NCBI RefSeq assembly: GCF_026151205.1
Contig: NC_087073.1
Coordinates: 17,884,837 to 17,948,836 of the forward strand
Direction of reading: 5' to 3'
Origin: Bolinopsis microptera
Lineage: Eukaryota > Ctenophora > Tentaculata > Lobata > Bolinopsidae
Length of the DNA: 64,000 nt
Below the pieces are notes generated by a model that searched no databases, was not told where the DNA came from, and saw only the letters and a program-made list of their open reading frames with translations. This document shows positions 22,851-60,156 of the stretch, one piece after another (position 1 is the first letter of the stretch; every line of letters starts with the position of its first letter). The position numbers and the translations under genes are program-made.

Positions 22851-23396
22851 TATCTAAATCGAATTAATTGAGTCGTTAAAGAAGCTGGCTAGTAAGATGG
22901 AATACCACACAGGGCAAAGCACAAAAGTACTCAGATGCAGTGGGATACATTAGGAAGCGCCTTCGTTTGGAAATCTTAAGAACGACGGTAAATTCTCTCC
23001 GGGGAGACAGAGGAGGGGCGAGAAAGAACTTTGTCAATATAGACAGTTTAGATTTAAACTTGGAGCTGCAAGGCCAAGGGTGATTTTCAAAATATTGAGT
23101 TTTTGAAGGGTTATTTTTATATAGGGTCATTGTGACATTATGTGTATACTGTTTGAAACAATTTATATATAATAATGTCGTTAAGGTCATTGTTGTAAAT
23201 TTACAATTTAATAACAACATATAATTGTGAGCACACCACCCCTTTTCACTGGAACCACAATATTATAATATTGTTATCTCGCTATCGCCCTTCTTAAGAT
23301 CGTAGTAATACTAGTGAGTGGGCCGCTTGTGCCACGAGCTCAGAGCTGGGAAGTATTGACATCGTCAATTAACACATTCCTTTACTATAACACATA
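22851..23396. other. Stretch with no recognisable gene
   Basis: No protein-like frame with splice support. A GACATCGTCAATTAA motif near 23358 also occurs near 22602, showing some repeat-derived content. Confidence 0.4.
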
Positions 23397-25043
23397 TGGT
23401 CAAGTTCGGAGACAACCTGTACATAAAATCAGTCACTAATTACACTCATTTCACTGCCATAAACGGTAAAATTAATTATAATTCCTCTGACAGTCCAAGG
23501 GGTACAGGCTCTTCAGATATTATACTCCTAACCTTTCTATAATGATATCTGGGTTCAAAATTTAAATAACTCAACCTTGGTGGAGACAGTGGCCACCTGA
23601 AAATTACAAAAATAAAGGAGCTGTAAATCACTTATGAAAACAATATTTACTCCAAATTTCACAATTTAAAGTTACGTAAGACAGGTGGGTACTCAAAAAG
23701 TGCCGGTTGAGCAGGTTTGTCTGCTCAACACAGGTGGAGCAGCTTACTGACTACATGAGCTAATATAAGTGACTAGAACTAACCCTCTTATGCTTTTTAA
23801 TTGCTCCAAATATTCTTCATTTGAGAGAACTTGCTAGTAACCGTGGTTATTGGAGTAAATTGTTCGACTTTATACTTGAGTACAAGTCAATTTGACTTTT
23901 GGGACATATAATCTTACAAAGGATCACGTTTAGGTTCTAAATTATTTTAGGATTGTTGACATATGTAAGATTGACATGTTTGATAATAATAATTGCTCCA
24001 AAGTCCTAATATTTAATATTATGGGTTATACCAATCATATTTCATAGAATAGGATCCTCAGAATCGGCTCAACCGAGGTGGAGACAACATAACATGCAGT
24101 TCAAAATCTGTTATTCTGTAGTTTAGGAGCTGTAGAGTGACTGTGGAAGTCCATTTGCAATACCAATGATTCTAAATCATCTACCAACTCATATTACAAG
24201 GCATCCTTGCTGAAAAGTACACTCAACATAGGTGGAGACTCAAATTTGGCAAATTTTGGCGTAAATTTGACCTCAGAAGTCAAGGTTCTCCACCGCGGTT
24301 GAGTGGTTGATGGCTAGTTTGATGAGTTGTATACATGCTAAAAGGTCACCCAATGTTATTTCTTCCAGAAATCAACTGCCAAAGCTCAACTCAACAAGGT
24401 GGGGCCAGTTTTAATGTATTTTTTAATGTTTTAATGTTTAATCAACAATTTCTCGACCTTGTTGAGCACCTTTTCACAACTTTGATAGTTTTTTCATTTG
24501 CTAGAACACTTTGCTTTAAGACAGAGGGGATAACAGTTTTATGATCCCTACAGTAGCAGTTAACAGAGCAGATTAGAATTAGTGATAAAACCAATGAATT
24601 TAGGCATGTTTGACAGGCTTTTTACTGTTTCTTAATGAAAGATCTCCACCCTGTTGAGCGTCAATGGAAAAAACAAAATTTAACGGGAAGTAGAAAAGGC
24701 CGAGACGCAACTTTCTAGCTAACCTAGAACTCTCTAAACCTTTCTCCACCCAGATTGCAAATTTGATGTAGTTTGTGTTACCAATAACCTTTTCCACCTT
24801 AATCAAAAGTTTCTTCAACCAGAGCCAGTCTCCACCTTAAATCTCCACCTTTTAAGGGTTTGTTTAAAACCACCTGTATCTGCTCAACCGTTCAACCTTT
24901 TAATTTTATTCTTTTACTCAGAGAAAGTCCTGAAAAATGTCTTGTCAGCCATATAATCAGGAAGTTTCATTCTGTGTTGAGCTGGCTCCACCACACACTT
25001 CTAAAAAAGTAAAAAATGTACAGGTTGTCTCCGAACTTGACCA
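23397..25043. mobile_element. 1.65-kb inverted-repeat element with TA target duplication
   Basis: Ends TGGTCAAGTTCGGAGACAAC and GTTGTCTCCGAACTTGACCA are perfect inverses and extend to about 27 bp (GTAC pairing inside). TA lies on each side (23395-23396, 25044-25045), as for Tc1/mariner-type insertions. The inside has no transposase frame but carries many copies of a motif near CTCAAC-n-GGTGGAG in both orientations (for example about 23571, 23727, 24070, 24226, 24391, 24649). Those repeated motifs are unusual for a short mariner derivative and may be internal protein-binding sites or decayed satellite. Confidence 0.75.
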
Positions 25044-25279
25044 TATCAGCTTAACTTGCTGGTAGTACGTTGCTGGTAAGAAAGATGGGGAAATATTATA
25101 GAGCTGGAAACTTATTTGGTCAAGTCTTTAAATGGCATTGTGACTTGCTGCATCATACACACTAACATTTCTTGGAGAATGGAACTAACTGACAAAATTA
25201 AAATATCCAACCTCTAGCTCTCAGCATTGTAGGTATGCTGAGGGAATTGGGCAGGGTATTTATCTTCGTCAAACAGTAT
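25044..25279. other. Short stretch without a gene
   Basis: No assigned feature. It ends in GTCAAACAGTAT (25268-25279), which is repeated on the far side of the palindromic element at 25930-25941. Confidence 0.4.
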
Positions 25280-25929
25280 CTTTTAAGGGGGCAGGGGGGG
25301 TCTTTATGAAATTTCTCTCGAAATTGATTTTATAGTTGTTTCTTATAGAGGGGAGTGATATCTACCAGATATTTTTGGTCCCATGGAAAAATTTTGTTCC
25401 TAGCCGAAACTATTGCCGGTCAAAGGTCAGCGCTCATGTGTAATTGTATTGCGCGAGCGATTTTCAATCGAGCGCCCTGAAAATCGAGTCTAAAAATCTA
25501 TCTCCTCCTACATTTTTTGAGCAATCACCTTGAAACTTTCAGGATATGTTCTAAGGACCATTTAGAAACTTTTACTCTTTTTAGAATTTCGAGATAGGCC
25601 TTTAAAAATTTTTTATTCGATTTTGAAAATCTTGGACCTGAAAAAATCGTCAAAAAACGAGGTCCAAGATTTTCAAAATCGAATAAAAAATTTTTAAAGG
25701 CCTATCTCGAAATTCTAAAAAGAGTAAAAGTTTCTAAATGGTCCTTAGAACATATCCGCTTACACATGAGCGCTGACCTTTGACCGGCAATAATTTCGGC
25801 TAGGAACAAAATTTTTCCATGGGACCAAAAATATCTGGTAGATATCACTCCCCTCTATCAGAAACAACTATAAAATCAATTTCGAGAGAAATTTCATAAA
25901 GACCCCCCCCTGCCCCCTTAATAAGAAAT
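25280..25929. mobile_element. 650-bp near-perfect palindromic (foldback) element
   Basis: The two arms run inward from TTAAGGGGGCAGGGGGG (left, 25283) and CCTGCCCCCTTAA (right, ending about 25922) to a centre at about 25640, where TTGGACCTGAAAAAATCGTC separates perfect arms. The left arm keeps about 100 bp (25437-25545, with GCGCGAGCG) that the right arm lacks. Direct repeats GTCAAACAGTAT flank the unit at 25268-25279 and 25930-25941; a 12-bp target duplication is unusual, and TTAA at the inner ends is an alternative duplication. No coding capacity. Confidence 0.8.
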
Positions 25930-26012
25930 GTCAAACAGTATATATACAATAAATTAAATCAAGTGATGCAATTGGCAGAGCACAGTCGTAAATCCTGAGC
26001 AATAGATATCAT

Positions 26013-26300
26013 CTATCCCTCGTAGCTCTTCTCCTCAGGTATCAGGTTGAAGGAGACATTGGATATAGGGGCAGTCCATGCCTTCTTTGCCTTTCCACGT
26101 ACACCTCTAACTGCTACTAGCACACTCCTCATTATATCCATGCTCAGGCGTGTCCTGATGTTACACATCACCTGGCTGTAGTCCTCCTTTGTCTTGGTGG
26201 CTATCAACACAGCAAGTCTCCTTATGAAACGCTTCTTAACGTCATTAATTTCATCATGTATAAACGGGTTTTTATATTCCACTTGCGCTTGGGCTAATTT
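26013..26300 (-). pseudogene. C-terminal ORF fragment, unrecognised, probably transposon-derived
   Basis: A minus-strand frame of about 95 codons with protein-like composition: NPFIHDEINDVKKRF, RRLAVLIATKTKEDYSQVM, RTRLSMDIMRSVLVAVRGVR and FNLIPEEKSYEG before the stop. It begins after an in-frame stop without a good acceptor, so it is a fragment. The helix-rich R-x-R-L...RS-L-A-RG-RG pattern reminds me of the ends of mobile-element proteins in invertebrate genomes, but I cannot name the family. Its surroundings are inverted-repeat elements on both sides. Confidence 0.35.
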
Positions 26301-26800
26301 TTAACTGTAAAGCATTGAATACGTTAGACTTTGTCATCAAGGATACGCGAAAGGGGAAATTTTCAAGAACTCAGATCTTACAGCAGGGCCCTTCCTCATT
26401 AAACCCTTAATCACGATCATTCACCTGAATCGACCGCATCAAACTTAAGTTGAGATTGATCTACTAATTGAGAGTCCTTTCAAGCGAACGCTGCGACTAA
26501 ACCATTGAAGGGATCACTCAACAATCAAGACAATATTAGGTTGTTTTGTGAGAATCCCTTTTCTGGTCTCAGAAAGGATGACTGTTATGAGATGTAATCC
26601 AACTGCCAATCTTCAAACTGAGCCTATTGTGTCAAACTGAGCCTATCTGTCTGACCGAGAATCTGTTCACATGCTGCATATACACGAAGACAATCATTTA
26701 ATATGGTATACTTTTGTACTATAGATTACAAAACAATAGATGTTTTTGCAGTGCCCCTTATTTAACCCTAAATCATGGACTTCTTGTGACACTCCCTACT
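26301..26800. other. Stretch with no recognisable gene
   Basis: No assigned feature other than the possible short-interspersed-element tail described at 26750-26830. Confidence 0.4.
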
Positions 26801-26830
26801 GTAGTTGCCACTTGGATCAGAACCAGACTA

Positions 26831-27899
26831 CCTTACTCGGGAATATTATAGCGGGTTAATTTATGACTGGGAAAATTAATGACCGGGAAAAATATGGCGG
26901 ACTTTCCAAAAACCCGCCAAATTATCCTGGTCATGTATTTACCGGTGGCCGACCTTTCAAGTTTTTTTTTCAGAGGTCAACAAATTTTCAACCGAAATTT
27001 CTGTTTTTTTTACTTGTTAAAGAAGTTATTTCAATTTACAGTTATTGATATTACTCAGAAATAGAAAAAAAAGACACGTCTATTTTATAAAGGAAAATAA
27101 ATCTAAGCAAGTCAAATCTTCATTAAAGCGTATTCTCATTCTCATTATCGCTAATGTCCCCGCCATTATCATTATTGATATCCCCCTGAGCTGCTGACCA
27201 TCAAATTCGAAGTTGTATTGTTGTCTTAACAAGACTTTCATTTTGTCCGCTAATGGGGCTACTGCTCTGAAGGTCAGCCGGAGCTTAACTTCCTGCCCAC
27301 CGCTTGGTATTGGGGAACGTCTTGGCTTTGCATCTTCAACTGCTCCAGTAATCAATCCACCGTGGACCATGAAATAGTGGCACAGTTTACTCACTTCTAG
27401 CGGGATGTGGCCACAAGTTACTTTAACGGGAAAAACTCCCTCTTTCTTTAGTCTACACTCTACACACTGCACACGAGAAGCGATCAATCTTTAGAGACAT
27501 TATTATTATAATATATATTATATATTATTATTATTTTCGTTTTCTTCTATAACATATATATAAATTGTTTTCTTCTCTACGATTCACTGATTCATGGGCA
27601 AGAGAAGTGAGAATCACGGTCCACCCTGAAATCTGATTTCTATAACCAAATTGTGATTTTTATAACGAAATTATGGTAGCAACCGCCAATAAAGTTACAG
27701 CCCTCCATCCACTGCTTCAAAAGTCTTCTCTAGCACATATGAGACTTCAGGTAAAATATGATGATCACCACCCCCTTGGAACCCCATAATCTGAGTCGGC
27801 GGGTTTTTTTATGACTGGTAAAATTTTTGACCGGGAAAAATATGGCGGAATCTTCCAAAACCCACCACTTTATCCCGGTTATAATATTCCCGAGTAAGG
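26831..27899. mobile_element. 1.07-kb inverted-repeat element with TA target duplication carrying an exon-like ORF
   Basis: Perfect 20-bp inverted ends CCTTACTCGGGAATATTATA lie between TA dinucleotides (26829-26830 and 27900-27901), as for Tc1/mariner insertion. Subterminal palindromic blocks containing GACCGGGAAAAATATGGCGG recur near both ends (26880 and 27820). The middle holds a minus-strand ORF at 27080-27466 that is not a transposase. So the element looks like a non-autonomous carrier of captured sequence. Its insertion splits a tRNA-like sequence. Confidence 0.8.
27080..27466 (-). CDS. Exon-like ORF (HIRAN-like 'GHIP' domain) inside a TA element
   Basis: Reading from a gtgtgcag acceptor, 128 codons run to the stop. 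The first part contains CVEC, GVFPVKVTCGHIPLEVSK, HYFMVHGGLITGAV, PSGGQEVKLRL. A block of this type (xVGHVPREISR...F...GG.I...V...R....GGLE.P) is widespread in invertebrate genomes as an uncharacterised HIRAN-like domain, often linked to mobile DNA; I recall it by pattern only. The usual N-terminal half of the domain is absent and would need an upstream exon. It may be a captured host exon or an element's own accessory gene. Expression is unknown. Confidence 0.45.
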   Translation of the reverse strand, partial: CVECRLKKEGVFPVKVTCGHIPLEVSKLCHYFMVHGGLITGAVEDAKPRRSPIPSGGQEVKLRLTFRAVAPLADKMKVLLRQQYNFEFDGQQLRGISIMIMAGTLAIMRMRIRFNEDLTCLDLFSFIK

Positions 27900-28050
27900 T
27901 ATGTAGTATGTACCCTCTGCTTGAGAATTGTTAACCACTATACCATCAAGCCTATGTCCAACGTGTGCAGTATATTGAACACTCGTTAAATGCGAGAGGT
28001 GTTTATTTTGAATCTTTAGTGTACTGTATGCAAATCATAGCACTATATTA

Positions 28051-28680
28051 TTGTACGATTGTACAAAAATGCACAAGGACCCTATTAAATTTCGATTCAT
28101 TACATCTGGAAGAAATAGTTCCTTGCAGCAGTTGTCTGTAGCTGTTGGATTATGTTTGAAAACGTGTCTGAAAGTTGCTAAAAATTATTCTAAATATACA
28201 AATAATTTTCATCGGAGGAATGATTTTTATGTATTTTATGTAATTGATAACAACAGTGACGTTCTAGATTTTATGTTTGAAAATAATTTTATTTCAGGAA
28301 ACAAAGTATTTGCACTTTTGATTTCAGTACTTTATTTACGTCAATCCCCCATAAACAACTTAAACTTTAGAGAGAATCTTACTAAATTTGTAAATAGAAT
28401 TTTTGATATCAAAGAAAAGAATTTTGTAGTATGTAATGAATATTTAAAGAATGCGTATTTTCTTTTTATAGTGTTGATATTTTCTTATTGATAATGCGTA
28501 TGTTAAACATAATAATTGTATTTATAGACAAGTTATAGGTATTCCTATGGGTACAAGCTGTGCTCCCCATAAGGCTAATGTTTATTTACACCAATATGAA
28601 CACGAGTATTTTATAAAGCTGTATGAAGCTAACAAAATTGAATACGTAACGCGGGATTTACGTCTTGGTAGATAAATTAT
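28051..28680 (+). pseudogene. Penelope-like reverse transcriptase fragment
   Basis: The first frame reads KDPIKFRFITSGRNSS and later NLTKFVNRIF; after stops and a shift near 28490 it continues NCIYRQVIGIPMGTSCAP and HKANVYLHQYEHEYF. The GIPMGTxCAPxxANxYLxxYE block is the palm segment before the catalytic aspartates in Penelope-like reverse transcriptases. The N-terminal PxKxRFI motif also fits. It stops near 28660, before the FxDD motif. This copy is distinct in sequence from the 12.4-kb remnant. It lies about 500 bp upstream of PRPF8. Confidence 0.7.
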
Positions 28681-29174
28681 TCAAGCGCTATTTGTCAGAG
28701 CGACACAAATGCGCGAGCGCTTGCGCGGCTCACTTATCCAACACTCATGTTTACATCGTATCAGGCAATGGTTCAGTTTAATTATGGTAAGGGCACAGCC
28801 TGTCAAAAACCCTTTTCGCATGATTTTAACATTTGGGAAAAATTTGGGATTAATTTAAATTCGGAATATGTATTTTAGCATGACGTGGCATTCTTTTTGT
28901 TAGTTCAGTTCGTTTTCAATTTTAATCTTAATTTTAATTTTCAGTAGGTTTTACCTTTAAACAATATAATTTTTTAGCTAGCAGAATGGTTTTCAGAGGG
29001 CATTAATGAAATGTACTATGAGCTGGTCCCAAGCCCAGACGCCATTTTATTCTTTGTAATTTTCAATAACCATGTCTAGTCATTGACTACTGATTTACAA
29101 CAATTCGATACACTGACTGAACTATATTATCAAATAAATATCTACAGCTTTAAACTATGATATAAAGACTCAGA
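28681..29174 (+). promoter_or_regulatory. Presumed PRPF8 promoter and 5' UTR
   Basis: This 494-bp interval separates the retroelement fragment from the PRPF8 start codon. It has a CpG-containing patch near 28690-28735 (GCGCGAGCGCTTGCGCGG) in otherwise AT-rich DNA, then T-rich tracts. I see no convincing TATA box at a sensible distance. The exact transcription start cannot be placed from sequence. Confidence 0.35.
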
Positions 29175-56224
<27,050 letters not shown>

Positions 56225-57255
56225 TTTATTATAACATGCATTCGGTTAATTAAGGTATTGACTTTTGCACTTGCGATCAGAAATTGATTGTCAGATCATT
56301 GCATTTGAGGGGATGAATGCGTCGCTAAATGTTGATTATTTTTAAACGGTGCTGCGCATCTTGATTCAAAAAAGAAACTGTGCTTCTCTAGCGATACAAT
56401 ATATGAAAATGACCCGAAATGACCGGCACTTTTGCCTCTCTCAGAACCACGAGCATTTTATGTTTTAATACTACTTGTATCTTTATTCTTTATTTTATCT
56501 AACAATTAGTTAAGCTTTGTTTCTATTTGACTTGGAACCGTACACTGTAACAGGTGAGCAATATTCGCTGAAGTAATTGTTATTTTACCATCCGGCTGAA
56601 GTGATTGACAGGACGCTGGGACTGTCTGATCTTTTAGCCAACGATCTGTCATTCTCCTCACTCACGAGCCATACGGGATTAGCAAGGGACATTCAGAATT
56701 TCAAAAAACAATTGCAATCACCATAAAGTTGTAGGTTTAAACAGCCTCATGTCGGAAATTTCGTGTACAGCTGTGATTGTATCGGGGGGAGGACAAATAA
56801 AAGGCAGAAAGGAGAAATCTAGCGTGCTGCGTGGACTACTGCACACTGGTCCACACAGCGTATGTCAACTGCTCGCTCCTCCCACGGATGATGATATGCA
56901 ATAAGCTAGAAAAGAGCGCCGCGCATAAGGATAGGCGCGCTTGGTAAATGTTCAATGTTACCTAGCTTCCTAATAATATTTCCTAGTCTATTTGCTATTG
57001 CTCTCACCAATTCGAAAAGTGAAATTATAGCATTTGGATTGCAGATTGGCGTGCCAGGCAAGGTAGGTGCTTGCTACACGTTGCATACCTCTCGTGCGCG
57101 CGATCAAAAGGGGTTGCAGCGTGTGTCCAGTAAGTGCCGTGTATTGTGTATATGTCATTGATGTGCACTGCATGCACAAAGTTGCAGCAGCGATGCAGCT
57201 ATAATCATACGAAATCATTTTACACCGAGCTGCAAATTAAAATTTAACACGTTCC
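56225..57255. other. PRPF8 3' UTR and flank
   Basis: An AATAAA polyadenylation signal at 56796-56801 is the first good candidate after the stop codon. The region has no other gene that I can support. A CpG-rich patch lies near 56915-56940. Confidence 0.4.
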
Positions 57256-57264
57256 CCAAACAGA

Positions 57265-57371
57265 TTGCTCTAACCAGAGCCCTTTCGCTTGCAGTAGCGC
57301 GCGACCGCCGTGAAACAAGCGCGTCACGCAGTACGCGTAGGCACATGGCTATATAGCCACATATATGTGAA
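57265..57371. mobile_element. Short element M2, 9-bp target duplication
   Basis: Starts TTGCTCTAACCAGAGCC and ends ATGTGAA. CCAAACAGA flanks it at 57256-57264 and 57372-57380, a perfect 9-bp duplication. Inverse in orientation to the copy at 6782-6876. The right end has about 15 extra bases (TATAGCCACATATATG). Confidence 0.88.
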
Positions 57372-57613
57372 CCAAACAGATGAAATTGAAATTGCACATG
57401 TTCATGTTACAGGACTTTGACGCGCCGCGCGAACTATCAATTGCATTTTTGCTTCGTATCGAAGATCTAACAAGATCGTAATGTTTTGCTTAGCAGAGCA
57501 ACGATCTAGAAGGGCCAGGGATGACATTTTCTGCAAGCAAAATTGTATACTTAAAACTTAACTGAAACAAAAAGCCACCATTTGATTTACGATGTTGGAT
57601 GTCAATCCTTCGC

Positions 57614-57705
57614 TTACGTATGGGCCGCGCTCAGCCTGTCATTCCGCCTAATCTCTATTCTGTTGTTTAACAACATTAAAGCCTGGGTGCTGGGGTCCTC
57701 AGGTA
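57614..57705. mobile_element. Short element M1 (inverted copy), 9-bp target duplication
   Basis: The 92-bp unit reads TTACGTATGGGCCGCGCTCA through GTCCTCAGGTA. ATCCTTCGC flanks it at 57605-57613 and 57706-57714, a perfect 9-bp duplication. Inverse to the copies at 7314 and 22720. Confidence 0.85.
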
Positions 57706-57941
57706 ATCCTTCGCATGAGCTCGGTGAGGCCCAGTGGTGCATTTTGCCGATTTGTCGAAAAAGATCAGTTGCGAGAAAATTTATTAAATGCGCGGCGTGG
57801 CCCAATTTAAGTCGCGTTTTTGACACCACTTTTGGGGCACTAAAATTCTCGTTCCTGTGCCTATTTTGTTAAAATGCTGATTTAAAGGCCATTTAAAGCA
57901 TTTGAACTAGTGAAGTGGCGTAACGTAGGGCCCCGCTGACC

Positions 57942-58142
57942 TTACCTGGGGGCCTCAGGCTATCATGTTCATAAACATGAAACAACAACGAATAGAGATT
58001 AGGCGAATGATTGGTTTAGCGCGGCCTTGCTCTAACCAGAGCCCTCTCGTTTGCAGTAGCGCGCGACCGCTATCTACTTGTGAAACAAGCGCGTCACGCA
58101 GTACGCGTAGACACATGGCTATGTGAAAGCGCGGCCCAGTAA
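57942..58142. mobile_element. Short element M1 interrupted by M2, 8- to 9-bp target duplication
   Basis: Ends TTACCTGGGGGCCTCAGG and GCGGCCCAGTAA. CGCTGACC flanks it at 57934-57941 and 58143-58150 (nine bases if one mismatch is allowed). Removing the inner insertion restores a normal M1 copy. Confidence 0.82.
58027..58127. mobile_element. Short element M2 inserted into M1, 9-bp target duplication
   Basis: The 101-bp unit begins TTGCTCTAACCAGAGCC and ends GGCTATGTGAA. AGCGCGGCC flanks it at 58018-58026 and 58128-58136. Because AGCGCGGCC is part of the M1 consensus (present once in the other M1 copies), the duplication is proven by comparison. Confidence 0.92.
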
Positions 58143-58239
58143 CGCTGACCCCGCTGAGCTGTGCAAAACTGCTAGTTTTGCTCTAGAAGCACACTTTTTT
58201 AGAGATTTTAGCGGCGTATCCTCTAAAATCACATAATCA

Positions 58240-58640
58240 CCTACATATATATTATATAGATCGTCTCGCTTTATATATATAGTAAGATTAAATACAGGTT
58301 TGCAATATGATTGACGGATGTTACTCGTCTAAATTTCTTCGAAGTAGCGCGCGCCGCTTTCTTCTCGAATGGCAAGTGCTACGAAGTAGCGCGCGCCGGG
58401 CCAGATCATTAATAATGGTCAACAATATGATATGTTTGACAAAAGTTATACAAGTTTAATGAAAATGCCATAAGAAGGTGAGTTTGTTTGTGTGGGACGT
58501 GTGATGAGATAATGTTATAAATTAAAAGGAAATAGTGAATAGAAGAAATGTAGAGCATAGAGATTAAGCTAAATTATTCTGTTCACTATGCAGTAAACTT
58601 TTCCATAGGTGAAAAAAAGGGGGTACCCCCAACCCATGTA
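58240..58640. other. Repeat-derived stretch without a gene
   Basis: It contains a block inverse to 52880-52905 (TCTCGCTTTATATATATAGT) and the TTCTTCGAAGTAGCGCGCGC block shared with 5948. The rest is AT-rich and unassigned. Confidence 0.5.
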
Positions 58641-58655
58641 GCTGAGACTCCTCAC

Positions 58656-58901
58656 CAGTGGCGTAACAAAGGGCCCCGCTGTGCAGGGGGGGGGCGCCGT
58701 CTTAAGGGGGCGCCAAATAGTCGTTTGAATGTGGGACAATTTCGAAAACGTAACTAAAGTACTAGCAAAACTGTGCGTTTTGCTCTAGATACACACTTTT
58801 TTATATATTTTACCGGTGTATCCTCTAAAATCATCTAATTTGTTCAACTTAAGGGAGGGGCACCAAAAGGGGAGGGGCGCCAACAGGGGGCGCCTTTTCG
58901 G

Positions 58902-58934
<33 letters not shown>

Positions 58935-58956
58935 AACAGGCAACGTTACGCCACTG
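58656..58956. mobile_element. hAT-type short non-autonomous element (CAGTGGCGTAAC ends)
   Basis: Perfect-type hAT ends CAGTGGCGTAAC and GTTACGCCACTG bound a 301-bp unit. Flanks CTCCTCAC (58648-58655) and TCCCTCAC (58957-58964) match at six of eight positions, fitting an aged 8-bp duplication. The inside has GGGGCGCC repeats and a G27 run at 58904-58930. Related pieces lie at 39709, 45745, 57913 and perhaps 18104. Confidence 0.85.
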
Positions 58957-58964
58957 TCCCTCAC

Positions 58965-60156
58965 AGCCTAGTAGACCAAAGTGGCTCTTGTTTGTGAAAA
59001 GTGTATCAACTACCCACCGAAGCGGGTAGGTGCATTATGACTTCTGATTTAAAAAGACTACTTGACACCATCAATGTCTCACCTGTAAAATGAGTCCATT
59101 CCAAAGTAAATGGGTCCTGTAGAAAAATGATTTTGACAGTGGACTTTTTGAGGTACTGATGAAGCATAAATTCTGACTTGGGTAAAATTGATGAAACAAT
59201 AGACAAACTGTCGAGGTAGCACCGTCTTAGTCGAGAAATGCCCTGGCAGTAATACTGATAAAAGTGAGGCAATGACACAGGAATATCAGGGAATCAGGGG
59301 TATCAATTAATCGCAAAAAAGAACAAAATCGCCCATATCTCTAAAACTTAAGGTCAAAATGCGATTCTACGTTGATTCTGAAAATTTCATGTAAAAATAT
59401 TGAAACCCTATTGAGTTCTATTGTTTTGAACGAAATCAGTTTCGCAAATATCACGAACTGAGATATGGGCGATTTTGTTCTTTTTTTGCGATTAATTGAA
59501 CACAGAGTCCACAGTTAGGTAGATACTGAGCTGATAATCAAAGAGAATGTGTAGTATAGACTTACCTTCCATATAAAGTTGGTTTCATTCAAAAATATTG
59601 ATATTTGACCAATTTATGGGCCAAAATCGACCAAACTTGGTGCGTATGCCCAAATATGGGCATATGGTTTTTGGCTCATAACTCAGTCATTTTTGTCCAA
59701 TCTTGATGAAAATTCATGTACAAATTCAGGGGACCACTAGCTACAAGTAGAGCACCTAAAGTCTGGGTTTTGGGCATGTTCAGGGTATTTGGCTAAATTG
59801 GGCCTAATTTGGACCAAATATGGGCGTGGCTGCCCCGCAGGCACCGTTTGGCGGTTGAGGTCCAGGACCCCCTCAAAAGTTCGGTCACGGGTCCTAGTTT
59901 GTTGGTCAACTGCTATCTCGAAACCAAGTTTCACAATTAATTATATTAAGATAAATAAATTGCTTGACAACTTTTTTCATTTTAAAATTTTGAATCTGTT
60001 TCGTGTCCTCTTTTCAGTTTATATTCTATATACTTAAAGACGTTTGCTAACACAAATATAAGCAATTCAATGTTGATTTGCCAAAATGTTCATATACTTT
60101 AACCAGAAATTATTGATATTCTTGTGATGACTTTCACTTCGATAGATACAACTTGA
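58965..60156. other. Stretch without a gene; contains a ~190-bp hairpin
   Basis: Inverted repeats at about 59306-59345 and 59458-59503 (AATTAATCGCAAAAA, AACAAAATCGCCCATATCTC) form a long hairpin with a loop of about 115 bp. Blocks near 59570-59620 (AATATTGATATTTGACCAAT, TATGGGCCAAAAT) resemble 20153-20200, so part of this DNA is a dispersed repeat. No exon could be supported. Confidence 0.5.

Larger units (their letters stand above)
26750..27951 (-). repeat. tRNA-derived (SINE-like) sequence split by the TA element
   Basis: On the minus strand, 27951-27902 reads GGCTTGATGGTATAGTGGTT with a standard A box (TGGTATAGTGG). The B-box-like GGTTCTGATCC lies beyond the mobile element, near 26812-26824. 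Removing 26831-27899 and one TA places the B box about 39 bases after the A box, the spacing expected for a tRNA-type RNA polymerase III promoter. The B box differs from GGTTCRANNCC at two positions. No full cloverleaf is evident, so a SINE head or tRNA pseudogene is more likely than a working tRNA. Confidence 0.5.
57913..58238. mobile_element. hAT-type short element fragment holding two nested insertions
   Basis: The left piece GTGGCGTAACGTAGGGCCCC (57915) and the right piece CTAGTTTTGCTCTAGAAGCA through CCTCTAAAATCA (58172-58232) belong to the same family as the complete element at 58656-58956. Between them sits M1 (57942-58142), and M1 itself contains M2 (58027-58127). Confidence 0.75.

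Noticed and set aside
22876-23220. 114-codon minus-strand frame
   Set aside because: Composition is not protein-like, there is no splice support, and no domain could be recognised.
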